A stretch of 64,000 nucleotides of DNA from Liquorilactobacillus ghanensis DSM 18630 (GCF_001435235.1 NZ_AZGB01000016.1:1-64000); one strand, 5' to 3'. Shown: positions 45,086-54,961, counted from the first letter of the stretch. The notes: generated from the sequence alone by a model not told the origin. Program-made: numbers and translations.

Positions 45086-46102
45086 ATGAAAATTTTAATT
45101 GTAGACGATTCTGCCTTTATGCGGAGAGTCATTAGTGATTTAACTCAAAAAATTTCATTCATTCAAACTGTTGAAATTGCTCGAAATGGTCAAAAAGCAG
45201 TTGAAGCAGTTAAGGATGATCCAGAAATTGATTTAATTTTGATGGACATTGAAATGCCGGTCATGGATGGATTGACAGCCTTGAAGGAGATAAAGAAACT
45301 GCGAAACGTACCAGTAATTATGCTGAGTTCACTAAGCAATCAGGATGTAACAATTGAAGCACTTGATGCTGGCGCGGCCGATTTTATTGAAAAACCGGTT
45401 AATTTGTTTTCGATTAAGCAGGAATGGATTACTGATTTTAAAAATAAAATTTTAATGGTCAAAAACAAATCTCAACAAACATTAAATCCGGTTGATCAAT
45501 CACTTGGAGTAACTGATTTGACAACCGTTCCCGGGCAATTACCAACCTTTGTCCATGCAATGGTAATTGGGGCTTCAACTGGTGGTCCACGAACATTATT
45601 GCGAATTATTCGACATCTGCCGGCTGAAATTAAAATGCCAATTTTTATCGTTCAACACATGCCGAAGGGATTTACAGCCTCATTTGCCAAGCGGCTGAAT
45701 CAAGAAACTACTAGTCAAATAGTCGAGGCCCAAGATGGGATGAGGATCGAACGCCAAGTTTACCTTTGCCCAGGTGATTACCATATGACACTGGAAAATG
45801 GGCAAATTAAATTGAATCAACAGCCTAAATTGCATGGTACACGTCCAGCGGTGGATTATTTATTCAGTTCAGCAGCTAAAATGTATCGTCGTAATTTAGT
45901 TGCTGTCTTATTGACCGGAATGGGTAGTGATGGTGCCAAAGGAATGGCCGATATTCATCAGTTAGGTGGTTATACGATTGCTGAAGATGAAGCTAGTTGC
46001 GTTGTTTTTGGAATGCCGCGCAGTGCCATTGAATTGGGTGTTGTTAATGAGATTTTAGATTTATCGGCAATTGAACAAAAAATCAATCAAATAGTCGGGT
46101 GA
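45086..46102 (+). CDS. cheB: chemotaxis methylesterase/response regulator CheB
   Basis: A 338-residue two-domain protein. The receiver domain has IVDDSAFMRRV and the phospho-acceptor Asp54 in LMDIEMPVMDG. The methylesterase domain has the catalytic Ser in GASTGGPRTLL, His in VQHMPKGF and Asp in GMGSDGAKGM. Removes methyl groups from receptors for adaptation. Overlaps cheR by four bases (GTGA). Confidence 0.96.
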   Translation: MKILIVDDSAFMRRVISDLTQKISFIQTVEIARNGQKAVEAVKDDPEIDLILMDIEMPVMDGLTALKEIKKLRNVPVIMLSSLSNQDVTIEALDAGAADFIEKPVNLFSIKQEWITDFKNKILMVKNKSQQTLNPVDQSLGVTDLTTVPGQLPTFVHAMVIGASTGGPRTLLRIIRHLPAEIKMPIFIVQHMPKGFTASFAKRLNQETTSQIVEAQDGMRIERQVYLCPGDYHMTLENGQIKLNQQPKLHGTRPAVDYLFSSAAKMYRRNLVAVLLTGMGSDGAKGMADIHQLGGYTIAEDEASCVVFGMPRSAIELGVVNEILDLSAIEQKINQIVG

Positions 46103-46881
46103 AACTAATGGAATTAAACTTTGATTTTTTTAATAAGTGGGTTCAAGCAAAATTGGGGATTAAGTTAACAGCTTATAAGCAGCGGCAAATGCAGCGCCGA
46201 ATTGGTAACATCATGCGGACAACTGGTGCTGAAACGTTGGAAGAATATGCCCACATTTTAGAAACTGATGCTCAAGCTCGCAAGGCGTTTATTGAGCATT
46301 TAACAATTAATGTAACAGAATTTTATCGGAATCGCGATTTGTTTGAAGTCTTTGAACAGCAGCTTTTGCAGACGGTCATTCCTCAATTTCCCAATCCTAA
46401 AATTTGGAGCGCAGCCTGTTCCGAAGGTGCTGAGCCGTATACGTTGGCGATGATTCTTGAGAAGCATCATTTACTGGGAGCAAAAATCATTGCTACAGAT
46501 ATTGATGATGATATTTTAGCTAAAGCACATCAGGGATGTTATCGCAAGGATCAATTGAAAAATATCGCTGCAACAGATTTGAAGAAATACTTTACTGAAG
46601 TTGAAGGCGATCGTTATCAAGTAAGCAGCAGTCTTAAACAACAAATAACTTTTAAAAAACAAGACTTGCTGAAGAATTTGTATGAGAAAAACTGCCATGT
46701 AATTGTTTGCCGTAATGTAACTATTTATTTCAAACCGGAAATCCGTGACGAAGTTTATCGGAAGTTTGGTGAATCTTTGGTTACTGGGGGGATTCTGTTT
46801 ACCGGAGCAACGGAAGCAATTAATTTTCCAGAACAATTCAATTTGCGTAAATTGGATTCGTTTATTTATCAAAAGATTTAG
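46099..46881 (+). CDS. cheR: chemotaxis protein methyltransferase CheR
   Basis: A 260-residue SAM-dependent enzyme that methylates receptor Glu residues. The N-terminal all-helical domain has LTINVTEFYRNRDLF, SAM is bound by WSAACSEGAEPYTLAM near residue 100, and VIVCRNVTIYF is near 204. The start is GTG 46099 overlapping the cheB stop, or ATG 46108. Confidence 0.95.
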   Translation: MKLMELNFDFFNKWVQAKLGIKLTAYKQRQMQRRIGNIMRTTGAETLEEYAHILETDAQARKAFIEHLTINVTEFYRNRDLFEVFEQQLLQTVIPQFPNPKIWSAACSEGAEPYTLAMILEKHHLLGAKIIATDIDDDILAKAHQGCYRKDQLKNIAATDLKKYFTEVEGDRYQVSSSLKQQITFKKQDLLKNLYEKNCHVIVCRNVTIYFKPEIRDEVYRKFGESLVTGGILFTGATEAINFPEQFNLRKLDSFIYQKI

Positions 46882-46904
46882 TTTGTTGAAAGGAGTTGAA
46901 AGTA

Positions 46905-48995
46905 GTGGACGATAATAGTGCGTATCGTGATCTTTTCTTTGAAGAAAGTGAAGATAACCTGCAGCAGTTAAATGATAATGTCCTAGAATTGGAAAAAGAA
47001 CCAGATAATATTGATTTGATCAATGAGATTTTCCGAGCAGCGCATACCTTAAAAGGCAGTTCGGCAACAATGGGTTATGAAGTAATGACCAAACTGACTC
47101 ATCGGATGGAAGATATTTTTGATCTTTTTAAATCAGGTAAATTAAAAGTTAATGGTGATCACATTTCATTGATTTTTAAGTGCTTGGATCGTTTATCACA
47201 GCTGCTTGATGATTTACGAGATGAAAAAGATTTGAGTGAAGATCAAATCAAGGATTTGATTGATGAACTTAATAAAGTAGAAACCAGTGCAACTGGTAAA
47301 GCCGCAGAAACGGTTCCAGCTGCAGCAGAAGCCGATCAGCCAGCAGCACCTAAAGCAGAATTAACTGCAACTTTTTCTAGTTTGGAAGATGCCGATGTTG
47401 ATGTTGCCGAGAAAGCCAAAAGCGGCGGCCAGAATGTGTTTACAATTGCAATTCGCTTGGATGCGGAAACCTTGTTGAAGGGACCGCGAGTCTTCTTAAT
47501 TATGCAAAAATTAGAAGAAGAAGGCGATGTAATTCATACAGAGCCGACAGCTGATTTGCTGGAAGATGGTAAGTTTGATACTGATTTTAAACTGGTTTTT
47601 GTAACCAGAGAGACACAAGATGACATTAAAAAGAATGTTGAGAGTAACAGTGAACTTGAAAAAGCAATCGTTGAGCCATTTGATGCTAAAAAAGCTGTAG
47701 CGGCTCAAAAAGAAGCTGAGGAAGCTGCTGAAAAGCAACCGGCCAAAACTGCAGCACCCAAAGCGGCAGCTGCTAAGCCGGCACCTAAAAAAGCAGCCGC
47801 TAAAAAACCGGCTGCCAGAGCGAAGAGCAGCCATCACAATGCTCGCAATCAGTCAATCAGGGTCGATTTAAGTCGGCTTGATCGCTTTTTGAATTTAGTT
47901 TCTGAATTGGTTGTTTATCGCAATCAGATGGAAGATTCTAGTCATCGCAGTGATTTAGAAGGAATTCGCGATTCGTTAGAGCAGGTTTCGCGGTTGACTT
48001 CGGAGCTGCAGGATTTAGTGTTGCGGATTCGAATGCAGCAGGTCAGTGTTGTCTTTAGTCGTTTTCCACGAATGATTCGTGACTTAGGACGAACCTTGCA
48101 TAAAGACATGGATCTAGTTGTTATTGGCGAGGACACTGAGCTTGATAAAACCGTTGTTTCTGAATTAGGCGAACCAATGATTCATATGCTGCGCAACTCT
48201 GCTGATCATGGAATTGAAGATCCGGATACACGTGAGAAACTTGGCAAGCCGCGTAAAGGAACGATTACGCTGTCAGCTTATCAAGAAGGGAATCGTGTAA
48301 TTATTACTTTAGAGGATGATGGTAAAGGAATTGATCCACAGGTAATTAAAGCCAGCGCAGAATCTAAGGGAATCAATACCGATGGAATGTCTGAGGATGA
48401 ATTAAAGCATTTGATTTTTCATCCCGGCTTTTCAACAGCCAAAAAGATTACTGATATTTCAGGTCGAGGTGTAGGGCTAGATGCAGTTCAATCTAAGATC
48501 AATGAATTAGGTGGTTCAATTGAACTACGCAGTCAAGTTAATGTTGGTTCGAAGTTTATTATCAAGCTACCGTTAACACTCTCGATCATTCAAGCTTTAA
48601 TGGTCAAAGTTGGTGCAGGTAATTTTGCTATTCCGTTAGATGTAGTTGAACGGGTAGTAATGTTGCATGATGAAGATATTGTACCAACAGCTAAAGGGGA
48701 AGTATACCGTTTTCAAGATACATTGATTCCAATCGTTCGGACAGACAAATTATTAAACATTAAAACCAAAGAAGGTGCCAAAAAATTTGCCATTATTGTC
48801 AAAAGTGATCAACAGTATTTTGGCATTTTAGCAGATCAGTTGATTGGACAAAAAGAAATTGTAATTAAAAAAATTGATCCAGTATTGCAGAAAATCAATC
48901 GTTATCAAGGTGCAACTATTTTTGATAATGGTTCAATTGCATTGATTCTTGATGTTAATGCTTTATGTCAAACAAAAAAAGGAACTAAATCATGA
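46905..48995 (+). CDS. cheA: chemotaxis histidine kinase CheA
   Basis: A 696-residue kinase with all five domains. P1 has the phospho-acceptor His in AAHTLKGSSATMGY near residue 47, P2 lies at about 155-260, dimerisation P3 at about 310-370 (LDRFLNLVSELVVYRNQM), ATPase P4 has HMLRNSADHGIE and GRGVGLDAV, and the C-terminal P5 is CheW-like. A Lys/Ala/Pro-rich tether at about 265-305 separates P2 from P3. GTG 46905 with AAAGGAG about nine bases upstream is chosen over the in-frame TTG 46896. Overlaps cheC by four bases. Confidence 0.96.
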   Translation: MDDNSAYRDLFFEESEDNLQQLNDNVLELEKEPDNIDLINEIFRAAHTLKGSSATMGYEVMTKLTHRMEDIFDLFKSGKLKVNGDHISLIFKCLDRLSQLLDDLRDEKDLSEDQIKDLIDELNKVETSATGKAAETVPAAAEADQPAAPKAELTATFSSLEDADVDVAEKAKSGGQNVFTIAIRLDAETLLKGPRVFLIMQKLEEEGDVIHTEPTADLLEDGKFDTDFKLVFVTRETQDDIKKNVESNSELEKAIVEPFDAKKAVAAQKEAEEAAEKQPAKTAAPKAAAAKPAPKKAAAKKPAARAKSSHHNARNQSIRVDLSRLDRFLNLVSELVVYRNQMEDSSHRSDLEGIRDSLEQVSRLTSELQDLVLRIRMQQVSVVFSRFPRMIRDLGRTLHKDMDLVVIGEDTELDKTVVSELGEPMIHMLRNSADHGIEDPDTREKLGKPRKGTITLSAYQEGNRVIITLEDDGKGIDPQVIKASAESKGINTDGMSEDELKHLIFHPGFSTAKKITDISGRGVGLDAVQSKINELGGSIELRSQVNVGSKFIIKLPLTLSIIQALMVKVGAGNFAIPLDVVERVVMLHDEDIVPTAKGEVYRFQDTLIPIVRTDKLLNIKTKEGAKKFAIIVKSDQQYFGILADQLIGQKEIVIKKIDPVLQKINRYQGATIFDNGSIALILDVNALCQTKKGTKS

Positions 48996-49579
48996 AATAT
49001 ACAGATTTACAAATTGATGGATTACGCGAAATGATCAATATCGGCGGCGGCAATGCAGCAACTAGTATTTCGAAGATGGTTAATGAAAAAATTGATATGA
49101 AAGTTCCCGAAGTGGCAATTTTAAGCTATCAGGAATTATACCAAAAAGTAATGGCCGACGATGATGAAGTTTATGGAGTTATCAGCAAAATAGTTGGCGA
49201 GTACCAAGGAGCGATTTTATTTGTAGTAACTGATAAAGCAGTTAATCAATTAGCAGATTTGATTTTAAAAGGAACGCAAGTATCGTGGGATGTTAAATTA
49301 TCTGCGGTGAGTGAGTTGTCTAATATTATTGCTAATTCTTTTTTAAATGCTATCGGTAAATTGCTTGATGTTCAGTTGATTTCTTCACTGCCGCAGATCA
49401 AGAATGATTTTTTTGGAGCACTAATTAGCAGTGCCTATCTGGCGTTTGACCAGTATGATGAACAAGTAATGGTCATCCGGAATGAATTTACTTACGCTGA
49501 AAAAAAACTTGATGCCTCGTTATTTCTGATTCCAGAAAAGGGCGTCTTGGATAGTTTAATTAAATCGCTTGGAATATGA
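48992..49579 (+). CDS. cheC: CheY-P phosphatase CheC
   Basis: A 195-residue protein with both CheC active-site helices, LREMINIGGGNAATSISKM near residue 10 and AVSELSNIIANSFLNAIG near 105. It dephosphorylates CheY-P and is stimulated by CheD. The stop overlaps an ATG that is in frame with cheY but unlikely to be its start. Confidence 0.92.
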   Translation: MKYTDLQIDGLREMINIGGGNAATSISKMVNEKIDMKVPEVAILSYQELYQKVMADDDEVYGVISKIVGEYQGAILFVVTDKAVNQLADLILKGTQVSWDVKLSAVSELSNIIANSFLNAIGKLLDVQLISSLPQIKNDFFGALISSAYLAFDQYDEQVMVIRNEFTYAEKKLDASLFLIPEKGVLDSLIKSLGI

Positions 49580-49593
49580 AAGGAGCAAGTAAT

Positions 49594-49956
49594 TTGGGAA
49601 AGAAAATTTTAATTGTTGATGACGCGGTTTTTATGCGAATCAAATTGAAAGATATTTTAGAGAAAAATGGTTACGAGGTTGCCGGAGAAGCTCAAAATGG
49701 GCAAGAGGCTTTTGATAAATATCAGGAAACCAAACCGGATCTGGTCACAATGGATATTACTATGCCGGAAGTTGACGGCTTGGAATCGTTAAAAATGATT
49801 CGAAAAGCAGATGCCAATGCTAAGGTCATTATGTGTAGTGCGATGGGACAGCAGGGAATGGTTATGGATGCAATCCGCGCCGGAGCAATTGATTTCATTG
49901 TTAAGCCATTTGATACTGAGCGAGTAATTAAAGCATTGGATAAGGCTTTTTCATAA
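49594..49956 (+). CDS. cheY: chemotaxis response regulator CheY
   Basis: A 120-residue single receiver domain. It has ILIVDDAVFMR at the start, phospho-acceptor Asp54 in VTMDITMPEVDG, the conserved Ser in MCSAMGQQGM, and Lys in FIVKPFD. It carries the signal from CheA to FliM and FliY. I start at TTG 49594, eight bases after AAAGGAG; an in-frame ATG 49576 lies inside the cheC end and before that Shine-Dalgarno. Confidence 0.94.
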   Translation: MGKKILIVDDAVFMRIKLKDILEKNGYEVAGEAQNGQEAFDKYQETKPDLVTMDITMPEVDGLESLKMIRKADANAKVIMCSAMGQQGMVMDAIRAGAIDFIVKPFDTERVIKALDKAFS

Positions 49957-49975
49957 TCTGAGGAGATGATCACAG

Positions 49976-50374
49976 ATGCAAATGATTCTTTTTAAGCTGA
50001 ATCAGCAATTTTATTTGATCTCGGCAGCTTCAGTTGAAGAAGTCATTGACACTATTGAGATTACACCAGTACCATTGGCTGCAAAATGGGTCAAGGGCTT
50101 GATTAACTTGCGGGGAGCGGTCATGACAGTTGTTGGTTTATCAGAATTAATCGGTGTGCCGGAGTCAAAAGAGTATAAAAATATTTTGATCATGAAAAAA
50201 GACGATAAGCGTAAAGGATTACTAATTGAAGAAGTTAGCGAAATTCTTGATGTTGATCCTGAAAAAGTAGTTTTAAATGATGATGCAAAAGAACAGAATA
50301 AGTATTATTCAGGGATTGTTTCATTTCCTGATAAAGTAGCTAACGTTGTTGATGTAACTAAAATGATTTTTTAG
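49976..50374 (+). CDS. cheW: chemotaxis coupling protein CheW (second copy)
   Basis: A 132-residue minimal CheW. It has QQFYLISAASVEEVIDTIEI and WVKGLINLRGAVMTVVGLSE. This one fits the textbook CheW better than the first copy at 44.1 kb; the two are clearly diverged, so they may serve different receptor arrays. GAGGAG precedes the ATG. Confidence 0.93.
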   Translation: MQMILFKLNQQFYLISAASVEEVIDTIEITPVPLAAKWVKGLINLRGAVMTVVGLSELIGVPESKEYKNILIMKKDDKRKGLLIEEVSEILDVDPEKVVLNDDAKEQNKYYSGIVSFPDKVANVVDVTKMIF

Positions 50375-50392
50375 TAGTAAGGAGGGGTCAAG

Positions 50393-51424
50393 TTGGATCA
50401 GGTATTATCGCAGCAGGAAATTGACAAGCTGCTGGCAGCAATGAACAACGGCGAAATTGATCAAGAAAAGATTGAAGAAGAAGAAAAAACTCCCAAGGTC
50501 AAACCATACGATTTTAGAAGACCGATCAAACTTTCCAAAGAATATGTCAATACGCTGCACATGATCTTTGAAGACTTCTCTAAAATGAGCACCAATATAC
50601 TATCAAATTTATTACGAGTCAATGTTACTTTGCAGTTAGCATCGATCGAACAAGTCAGCTTTGATGAGTTTATTCATTCGATTCCCCGAGTTACTTTAAT
50701 CGGATTATTCCACTCAGCTTTAGCTGATGAAACACCAATGAAGGGGATTCAAATGGTTGAAATCAACCCGCAGCTTTGTATGCGTTTGGTTGAGCTATTG
50801 TGTGGTGGAACAGAGGTTGAAACCACTAAGAAGACAACTAATAATAATGTGGTTGATGATAAGAGTTTTACCGATATTGAGTTAGCTATTTTACGTGAAG
50901 TACTGAAAGAGCTAGGAATAGTTTTTCAAAATTCATGGAAAGATATTGTTCAGATGGAAACGGAACTAGATGATCTTGATACTAATCCGCAGATGTTGCA
51001 AACAATGTCACCAAATGAACCAGTGGTTTTAACCACATTTACCATGCAGATTGGCGATATGAGTACCTTCTTAAATATTTGTATTCCGTATGTCTTTTTT
51101 GAGGGAATTAGTGACAAACTCAGCTTTAAGAATTGGTTTGATTCTAGTCAAAAGCTCAGTAAAGATGATGAACGTGAATTAGAGCGAGGGTTAAATAATG
51201 TTGGCGTATCCCTTGAAGCTCGCTTAGGAAGTGCGCAAATGGAGATGGCGGATTTCTTGCATTTGGAAGTTGGCGATGTGATCAAACTTGACCGCAAGAC
51301 GAGTGCTCCGTTAGACACTTATGTTAATGGAATACCATTTTATCAAGCAAAACCTGGTAAAAAAGACGGTAATTTGGCAGTTGAATTATTAGATAAGTTG
51401 GAAGGAGACCCAGAAGATGAGTGA
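50393..51424 (+). CDS. fliM: flagellar motor switch protein FliM
   Basis: A 343-residue C-ring protein. The N-terminal CheY-P-binding segment is VLSQQEIDKLLAAM, the middle domain is CheC-like, and the C-terminal ~80 residues form the FliN-like domain (ARLGSAQMEMADFLHLEVGD). TTG start with AAGGAGGGG about eight bases upstream. Overlaps fliY by eight bases. Confidence 0.95.
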   Translation: MDQVLSQQEIDKLLAAMNNGEIDQEKIEEEEKTPKVKPYDFRRPIKLSKEYVNTLHMIFEDFSKMSTNILSNLLRVNVTLQLASIEQVSFDEFIHSIPRVTLIGLFHSALADETPMKGIQMVEINPQLCMRLVELLCGGTEVETTKKTTNNNVVDDKSFTDIELAILREVLKELGIVFQNSWKDIVQMETELDDLDTNPQMLQTMSPNEPVVLTTFTMQIGDMSTFLNICIPYVFFEGISDKLSFKNWFDSSQKLSKDDERELERGLNNVGVSLEARLGSAQMEMADFLHLEVGDVIKLDRKTSAPLDTYVNGIPFYQAKPGKKDGNLAVELLDKLEGDPEDE

Positions 51425-52658
51425 TAGTTTATCGCAAGAGGAGATCGACAAATTGATGAAAGGCGAAAATGGATCGTCGACTTCAGACAAACCAGCTGCA
51501 GATGAGCAGTCAGAAGAAAAGAAAGCTGCAACCGACCAATCGGATAAGTCAGCTGTGGTAAAAGACGGAGATAAGGGCAAATATGATGAAAAAACCAAAC
51601 AGGATATTATTGGTGAAGTAGGAAATATTTCTATGTCTCAAGCAGCGACGACATTATCTTCAATTTTGAACCACCGGGTAACAATTACAACACCTAAAGT
51701 TTCGCGGATTTATTTTAAGGATTTGATTTCGGGTATTTCAACTCCCAAAGTTGCTACGAAAGTTGGCTTTAAAGAAGGTTTGATTGGAACCAATTTGATG
51801 CTGCTGAAAGTAAAAGATGCAATTATTATTGCTGATTTGATGATGGGTGGTAATGGTGAGCCTAAATCACAAGACTTTACTGAAATTGAATTAAGCGCAG
51901 TTTCTGAAGCAATGAATCAAATGATTGGATCATCAGCGACGGCCATGGCAACAATGATTAATCGAAAAGTTGATATTTTGCCGCCAGATGTTAAAGTTTG
52001 GCGTGAACCGGATAATGTTCATTACGAAAACATTGGCGGAGATCAAAAAATCTATGAAATATCTTTTTCGCTGAATGTTGAAGGCCTAATTAAAAGTGAG
52101 ATTATGCAAATCTTCACTGAAGATATGGTAGATGATATCGCCGATGCGGTAATGTCTGATAAGGCAACCGTTGTTAAGGGTCATGATGATGATCAAGCGG
52201 CTAAAAACAATTCTAATCAAACAGCCGATGCGGGACAACAAACAGCCGAAAATAATCAGGCTGCTAGTACCGCGCAGACAACAGCAGGTACTAATCAAGC
52301 TGCTGGTAATACACAGGCAACTGCGGCGAAACCTAAACAAACAATTGAAGTCAGCAAACCGGAGTTCCAGCAATTAGCGGATGAAAAAGTACCACAAGGC
52401 GATAATTTGGATTTAATTATGGATGTTCCACTGAACTTGAGTGTTGTTTTGGGCCGGGCAGAAAAAAGTGTTAGAGATATTTTGTCATTCAACTCAGGAT
52501 CAGTAATTGAATTAAATCATTTAACAGATGAACCATTGGAAATTTTATTGAATGGAAAATTAATTGCAACTGGTGAAGTAGTTGTTATTAATGAGAACTT
52601 TGGAATCAGAATTACCAATATAGTTTCACAACGGCAAAGAATCGATCATATGGGATAA
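51417..52658 (+). CDS. fliY: flagellar motor switch phosphatase FliY (FliN/FliY)
   Basis: A 413-residue protein with an N-terminal CheY-P-binding segment (SLSQEEIDKLMKGE) and a CheC-like phosphatase domain with EVGNISMSQAATTLSS and ELSAVSEAMNQMIGSSAT. An Asn/Gln/Thr/Ala-rich linker lies at about 255-305. A C-terminal FliN domain follows (DVPLNLSVVLGRAEKSVRDI). In Bacillus FliY sits on the C-ring and clears CheY-P. Last gene before the flgM promoter. Confidence 0.95.
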   Translation: MSDSLSQEEIDKLMKGENGSSTSDKPAADEQSEEKKAATDQSDKSAVVKDGDKGKYDEKTKQDIIGEVGNISMSQAATTLSSILNHRVTITTPKVSRIYFKDLISGISTPKVATKVGFKEGLIGTNLMLLKVKDAIIIADLMMGGNGEPKSQDFTEIELSAVSEAMNQMIGSSATAMATMINRKVDILPPDVKVWREPDNVHYENIGGDQKIYEISFSLNVEGLIKSEIMQIFTEDMVDDIADAVMSDKATVVKGHDDDQAAKNNSNQTADAGQQTAENNQAASTAQTTAGTNQAAGNTQATAAKPKQTIEVSKPEFQQLADEKVPQGDNLDLIMDVPLNLSVVLGRAEKSVRDILSFNSGSVIELNHLTDEPLEILLNGKLIATGEVVVINENFGIRITNIVSQRQRIDHMG

Positions 52659-52702
52659 CCTTGGTTAAGATTTAATTATTGTAAAAAATGGCAGAAACTA
52701 TT

Positions 52703-52727
52703 TAACTTTTGTGTAGTTGTCCGATAT
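52703..52727 (+). promoter_or_regulatory. SigD promoter of flgM-flgN-flgK-flgL
   Basis: TAAC (52703-52706), 14 bases, then a perfect CCGATAT (52721-52727), 32 bases before the flgM ATG. Bacillus flgM also has a SigD promoter, which makes a feedback loop. Confidence 0.75.
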
Positions 52728-52758
52728 GATACATATGACAGGGAAAAGGAGGTCATTT

Positions 52759-53055
52759 ATGATGAAAATTGAGGGCAACTATAACAATGAGATTAAAGTT
52801 GATTTGAGCAATAATCAGTTTTCGCCTAGCAATTCAGCTTATGCGTCTAAAGATGCTGGTGCTGAGCAGGCTAATGGTGTGACTTTATCAGCGACTGCCA
52901 AAAAAATTTTAGCAAGCGAAAAAAATGATCGTGGCTTTGATATAAATAAATTTAATAAATTAAAAAATTTGATTGCAACAAATAATTATCAGGTGTCACC
53001 GGAAAAGATTGCTTCGGGGATACTGGATGATATAAAGGCTCAAGGAAAGCGCTAA
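52759..53055 (+). CDS. flgM: anti-sigma-D factor FlgM
   Basis: A 98-residue protein that holds SigD inactive until it is exported after hook completion. The C-terminal half (KKILASEKNDRGFDINKFNK then PEKIASGILDDI) matches FlgM, while the N-terminal half is polar and disordered, as needed for export. ATG 52759 is six bases after AAAGGAGG; a second ATG follows directly. Longer frames start inside the SigD promoter. Confidence 0.88.
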   Translation: MMKIEGNYNNEIKVDLSNNQFSPSNSAYASKDAGAEQANGVTLSATAKKILASEKNDRGFDINKFNKLKNLIATNNYQVSPEKIASGILDDIKAQGKR

Positions 53056-53057
53056 TT

Positions 53058-53417
53058 ATGAAAGAAGCTGAAATTGAGCGGTTGTTGCAGCAATTTCAAC
53101 GACTGCTGCAACAAGAAAATAAGTATTTGATCAATAATCAGCCGGACAAACTCATGCCTTTAGTCGAAAAAAAGCAAAAGTATGTTCGGCCTTTTCAAGA
53201 TTATACAGGGGAAGTAACACCTAGGATGAAAGAACTGATTCAGCAAGTGCAGACCCTACAGAAAGAAAACTTGTTACTAACAAAGCAAGCGATGGGATTT
53301 GAAGAAATGATGTTGAAATCAATTCGCAGTAATTTGAAGACTCCTGGAACAATCTATTCACCAAATAAAAGCAAAAAATCAGCCGATGGCATTTCGCTGA
53401 TCGACTGGGAAGCTTAG
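53058..53417 (+). CDS. flgN: FlgN-like export chaperone
   Basis: A 119-residue all-helical protein immediately after flgM and before flgK and flgL, the proteins FlgN escorts. It contains LLQQFQRLLQQENKYLIN and LIQQVQTLQKENLLLTKQAM. Sequence conservation in this family is low, so position carries much of the call. Confidence 0.75.
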   Translation: MKEAEIERLLQQFQRLLQQENKYLINNQPDKLMPLVEKKQKYVRPFQDYTGEVTPRMKELIQQVQTLQKENLLLTKQAMGFEEMMLKSIRSNLKTPGTIYSPNKSKKSADGISLIDWEA

Positions 53418-53434
53418 AGGTTAGGGGGAACACC

Positions 53435-54955
53435 ATGAGTTTATTTGGAGCATTAAATGTTGGTAACACGGGAATGAGTGCTAATCAAATAGCTATGCAG
53501 ACAAGCGGCAACAATATTGCCAATGCTAATACGGATGGTTATTCACGTCAACAAGTCGGAACAGCTGAACAGCCGACGATTTATCAACCGGGGGTAGGTT
53601 CACTTGGAACTGGGGTTGATGTAACTGGAGTTAATCGTGTTGTTGATGATTTTGTAAGAACTCAAGTCAGGGATGCTAATTCCAAGTATCAATATTATCA
53701 AGAAAAATCAGATAAGTTAGGGCAGTTACAAGATATTTTAAATGAACCATCTGACAATGGAATCGTCAAGCAGTTGTCAACGCTGACAACTGCTTGGAAC
53801 ACATTAGCAAATGATCCGGAATTAGGTACGGCGAAGTCTTCAGTGGTGCAAGATGCTGGTTCATTTGCTGATTCGGTTAAAGAAATGGCAGGGAATATTT
53901 CTGATTTAAGTGATAATATTACTAGTACCTTAGCTAAAAATGCCTTGGACTTTAATAGTGATGTCAAGCAGTTACAAACTCTTAATCAGCAAATTTATAA
54001 TTTATCAAGTGTCGGGCAGACTCCGAATGATTTATTAGATCAACGGGATGCAACCTTAAAAAATTTATCTGATATTGCAGATGTATCTACATCATTTGAT
54101 AGTTATGGACGAGTTTCAATTAATCTGGGCAATCAGACTATTTTGAATGGCGATACTCGTAATACTTTAAGTGTTGTTACAGCTAATACAGGTGGCACAG
54201 CAACAATCGCTAAAGATGGTGATACGGTTGACGGTCAACAGCAGGTTAATGATAATTATCCGACTAATACGATCTTGTTAACGCAAACTGATACTGATGG
54301 CAATACAAGTTATAGCCAGTTAACTGTTGATAACGGAACAATGGGTGGCTTGGAAACAGCAGCTGGTGAAGTTTCACAGCGGATGCAAGAATTGAATGAT
54401 TTTGCTGCAACGATTGCTAAAACCGTTAATATGGTTTATACCAATGGTCAAAGCAGTACAAGCGGCTTTTTTGAAATTGGCAGCAATACGGATTCATATG
54501 CATCACAAATGACCGTTAATTCTGCTTTAACTGCAGATCCTGATAAATTAACAGTCGGTACCAGCGGGGCTTCTGGTGATAACTCAATTGCAACGGCGAT
54601 TGTTAATTTAAGCAACGTTAAATTTGATTATCCGATTACTGATGATCAATTGAATTCGTATGATAAAACAACCATGACCTTTGCCTCATCTGCTAGTGGA
54701 AAAACTTATTCGGATGCTTTTAATAATATAGTGACTAAAAATGCAATTTCTAAACAACAAGCTGATAATTTATCGGCAGCGCAAAATTCAGTTTTAAATC
54801 AATTGAATAATCAAGATCAGACTGTTTCTGGGGTATCGGTCAATGAAGAAATTACTAATGTAATTGCTTATCAGCGTGGTTTTGAAGCAAATGCACGAGT
54901 AATCAGTGTAATTTCTGATATGCTTGATACTTTGATTAATAAGACTGGGGTGTGA
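53435..54955 (+). CDS. flgK: hook-filament junction protein FlgK (HAP1)
   Basis: A 506-residue junction protein. The N-terminal TSGNNIANANTDGYSRQQV lies near residue 25, and the C-terminal VNEEITNVIAYQRGFEANAR closes the D0 domain. The middle is a Thr/Asp/Asn-rich variable part. GGGGG precedes the ATG. Confidence 0.94.
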   Translation: MSLFGALNVGNTGMSANQIAMQTSGNNIANANTDGYSRQQVGTAEQPTIYQPGVGSLGTGVDVTGVNRVVDDFVRTQVRDANSKYQYYQEKSDKLGQLQDILNEPSDNGIVKQLSTLTTAWNTLANDPELGTAKSSVVQDAGSFADSVKEMAGNISDLSDNITSTLAKNALDFNSDVKQLQTLNQQIYNLSSVGQTPNDLLDQRDATLKNLSDIADVSTSFDSYGRVSINLGNQTILNGDTRNTLSVVTANTGGTATIAKDGDTVDGQQQVNDNYPTNTILLTQTDTDGNTSYSQLTVDNGTMGGLETAAGEVSQRMQELNDFAATIAKTVNMVYTNGQSSTSGFFEIGSNTDSYASQMTVNSALTADPDKLTVGTSGASGDNSIATAIVNLSNVKFDYPITDDQLNSYDKTTMTFASSASGKTYSDAFNNIVTKNAISKQQADNLSAAQNSVLNQLNNQDQTVSGVSVNEEITNVIAYQRGFEANARVISVISDMLDTLINKTGV

Positions 54956-54961
54956 TAAATT

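Noticed and set aside
47511-47837. Minus-strand ORF opposite the cheA linker
   Set aside because: It is a shadow of the Lys/Ala/Pro-rich tether, giving a Cys/Arg/Phe-rich nonsense protein.
50881-50893. CCGATATTG inside fliM as a SigD promoter
   Set aside because: There is no TAAA-like box 14-16 bases upstream, and it lies in conserved coding sequence. The same applies to CCGATATG near 41801 in flgG.
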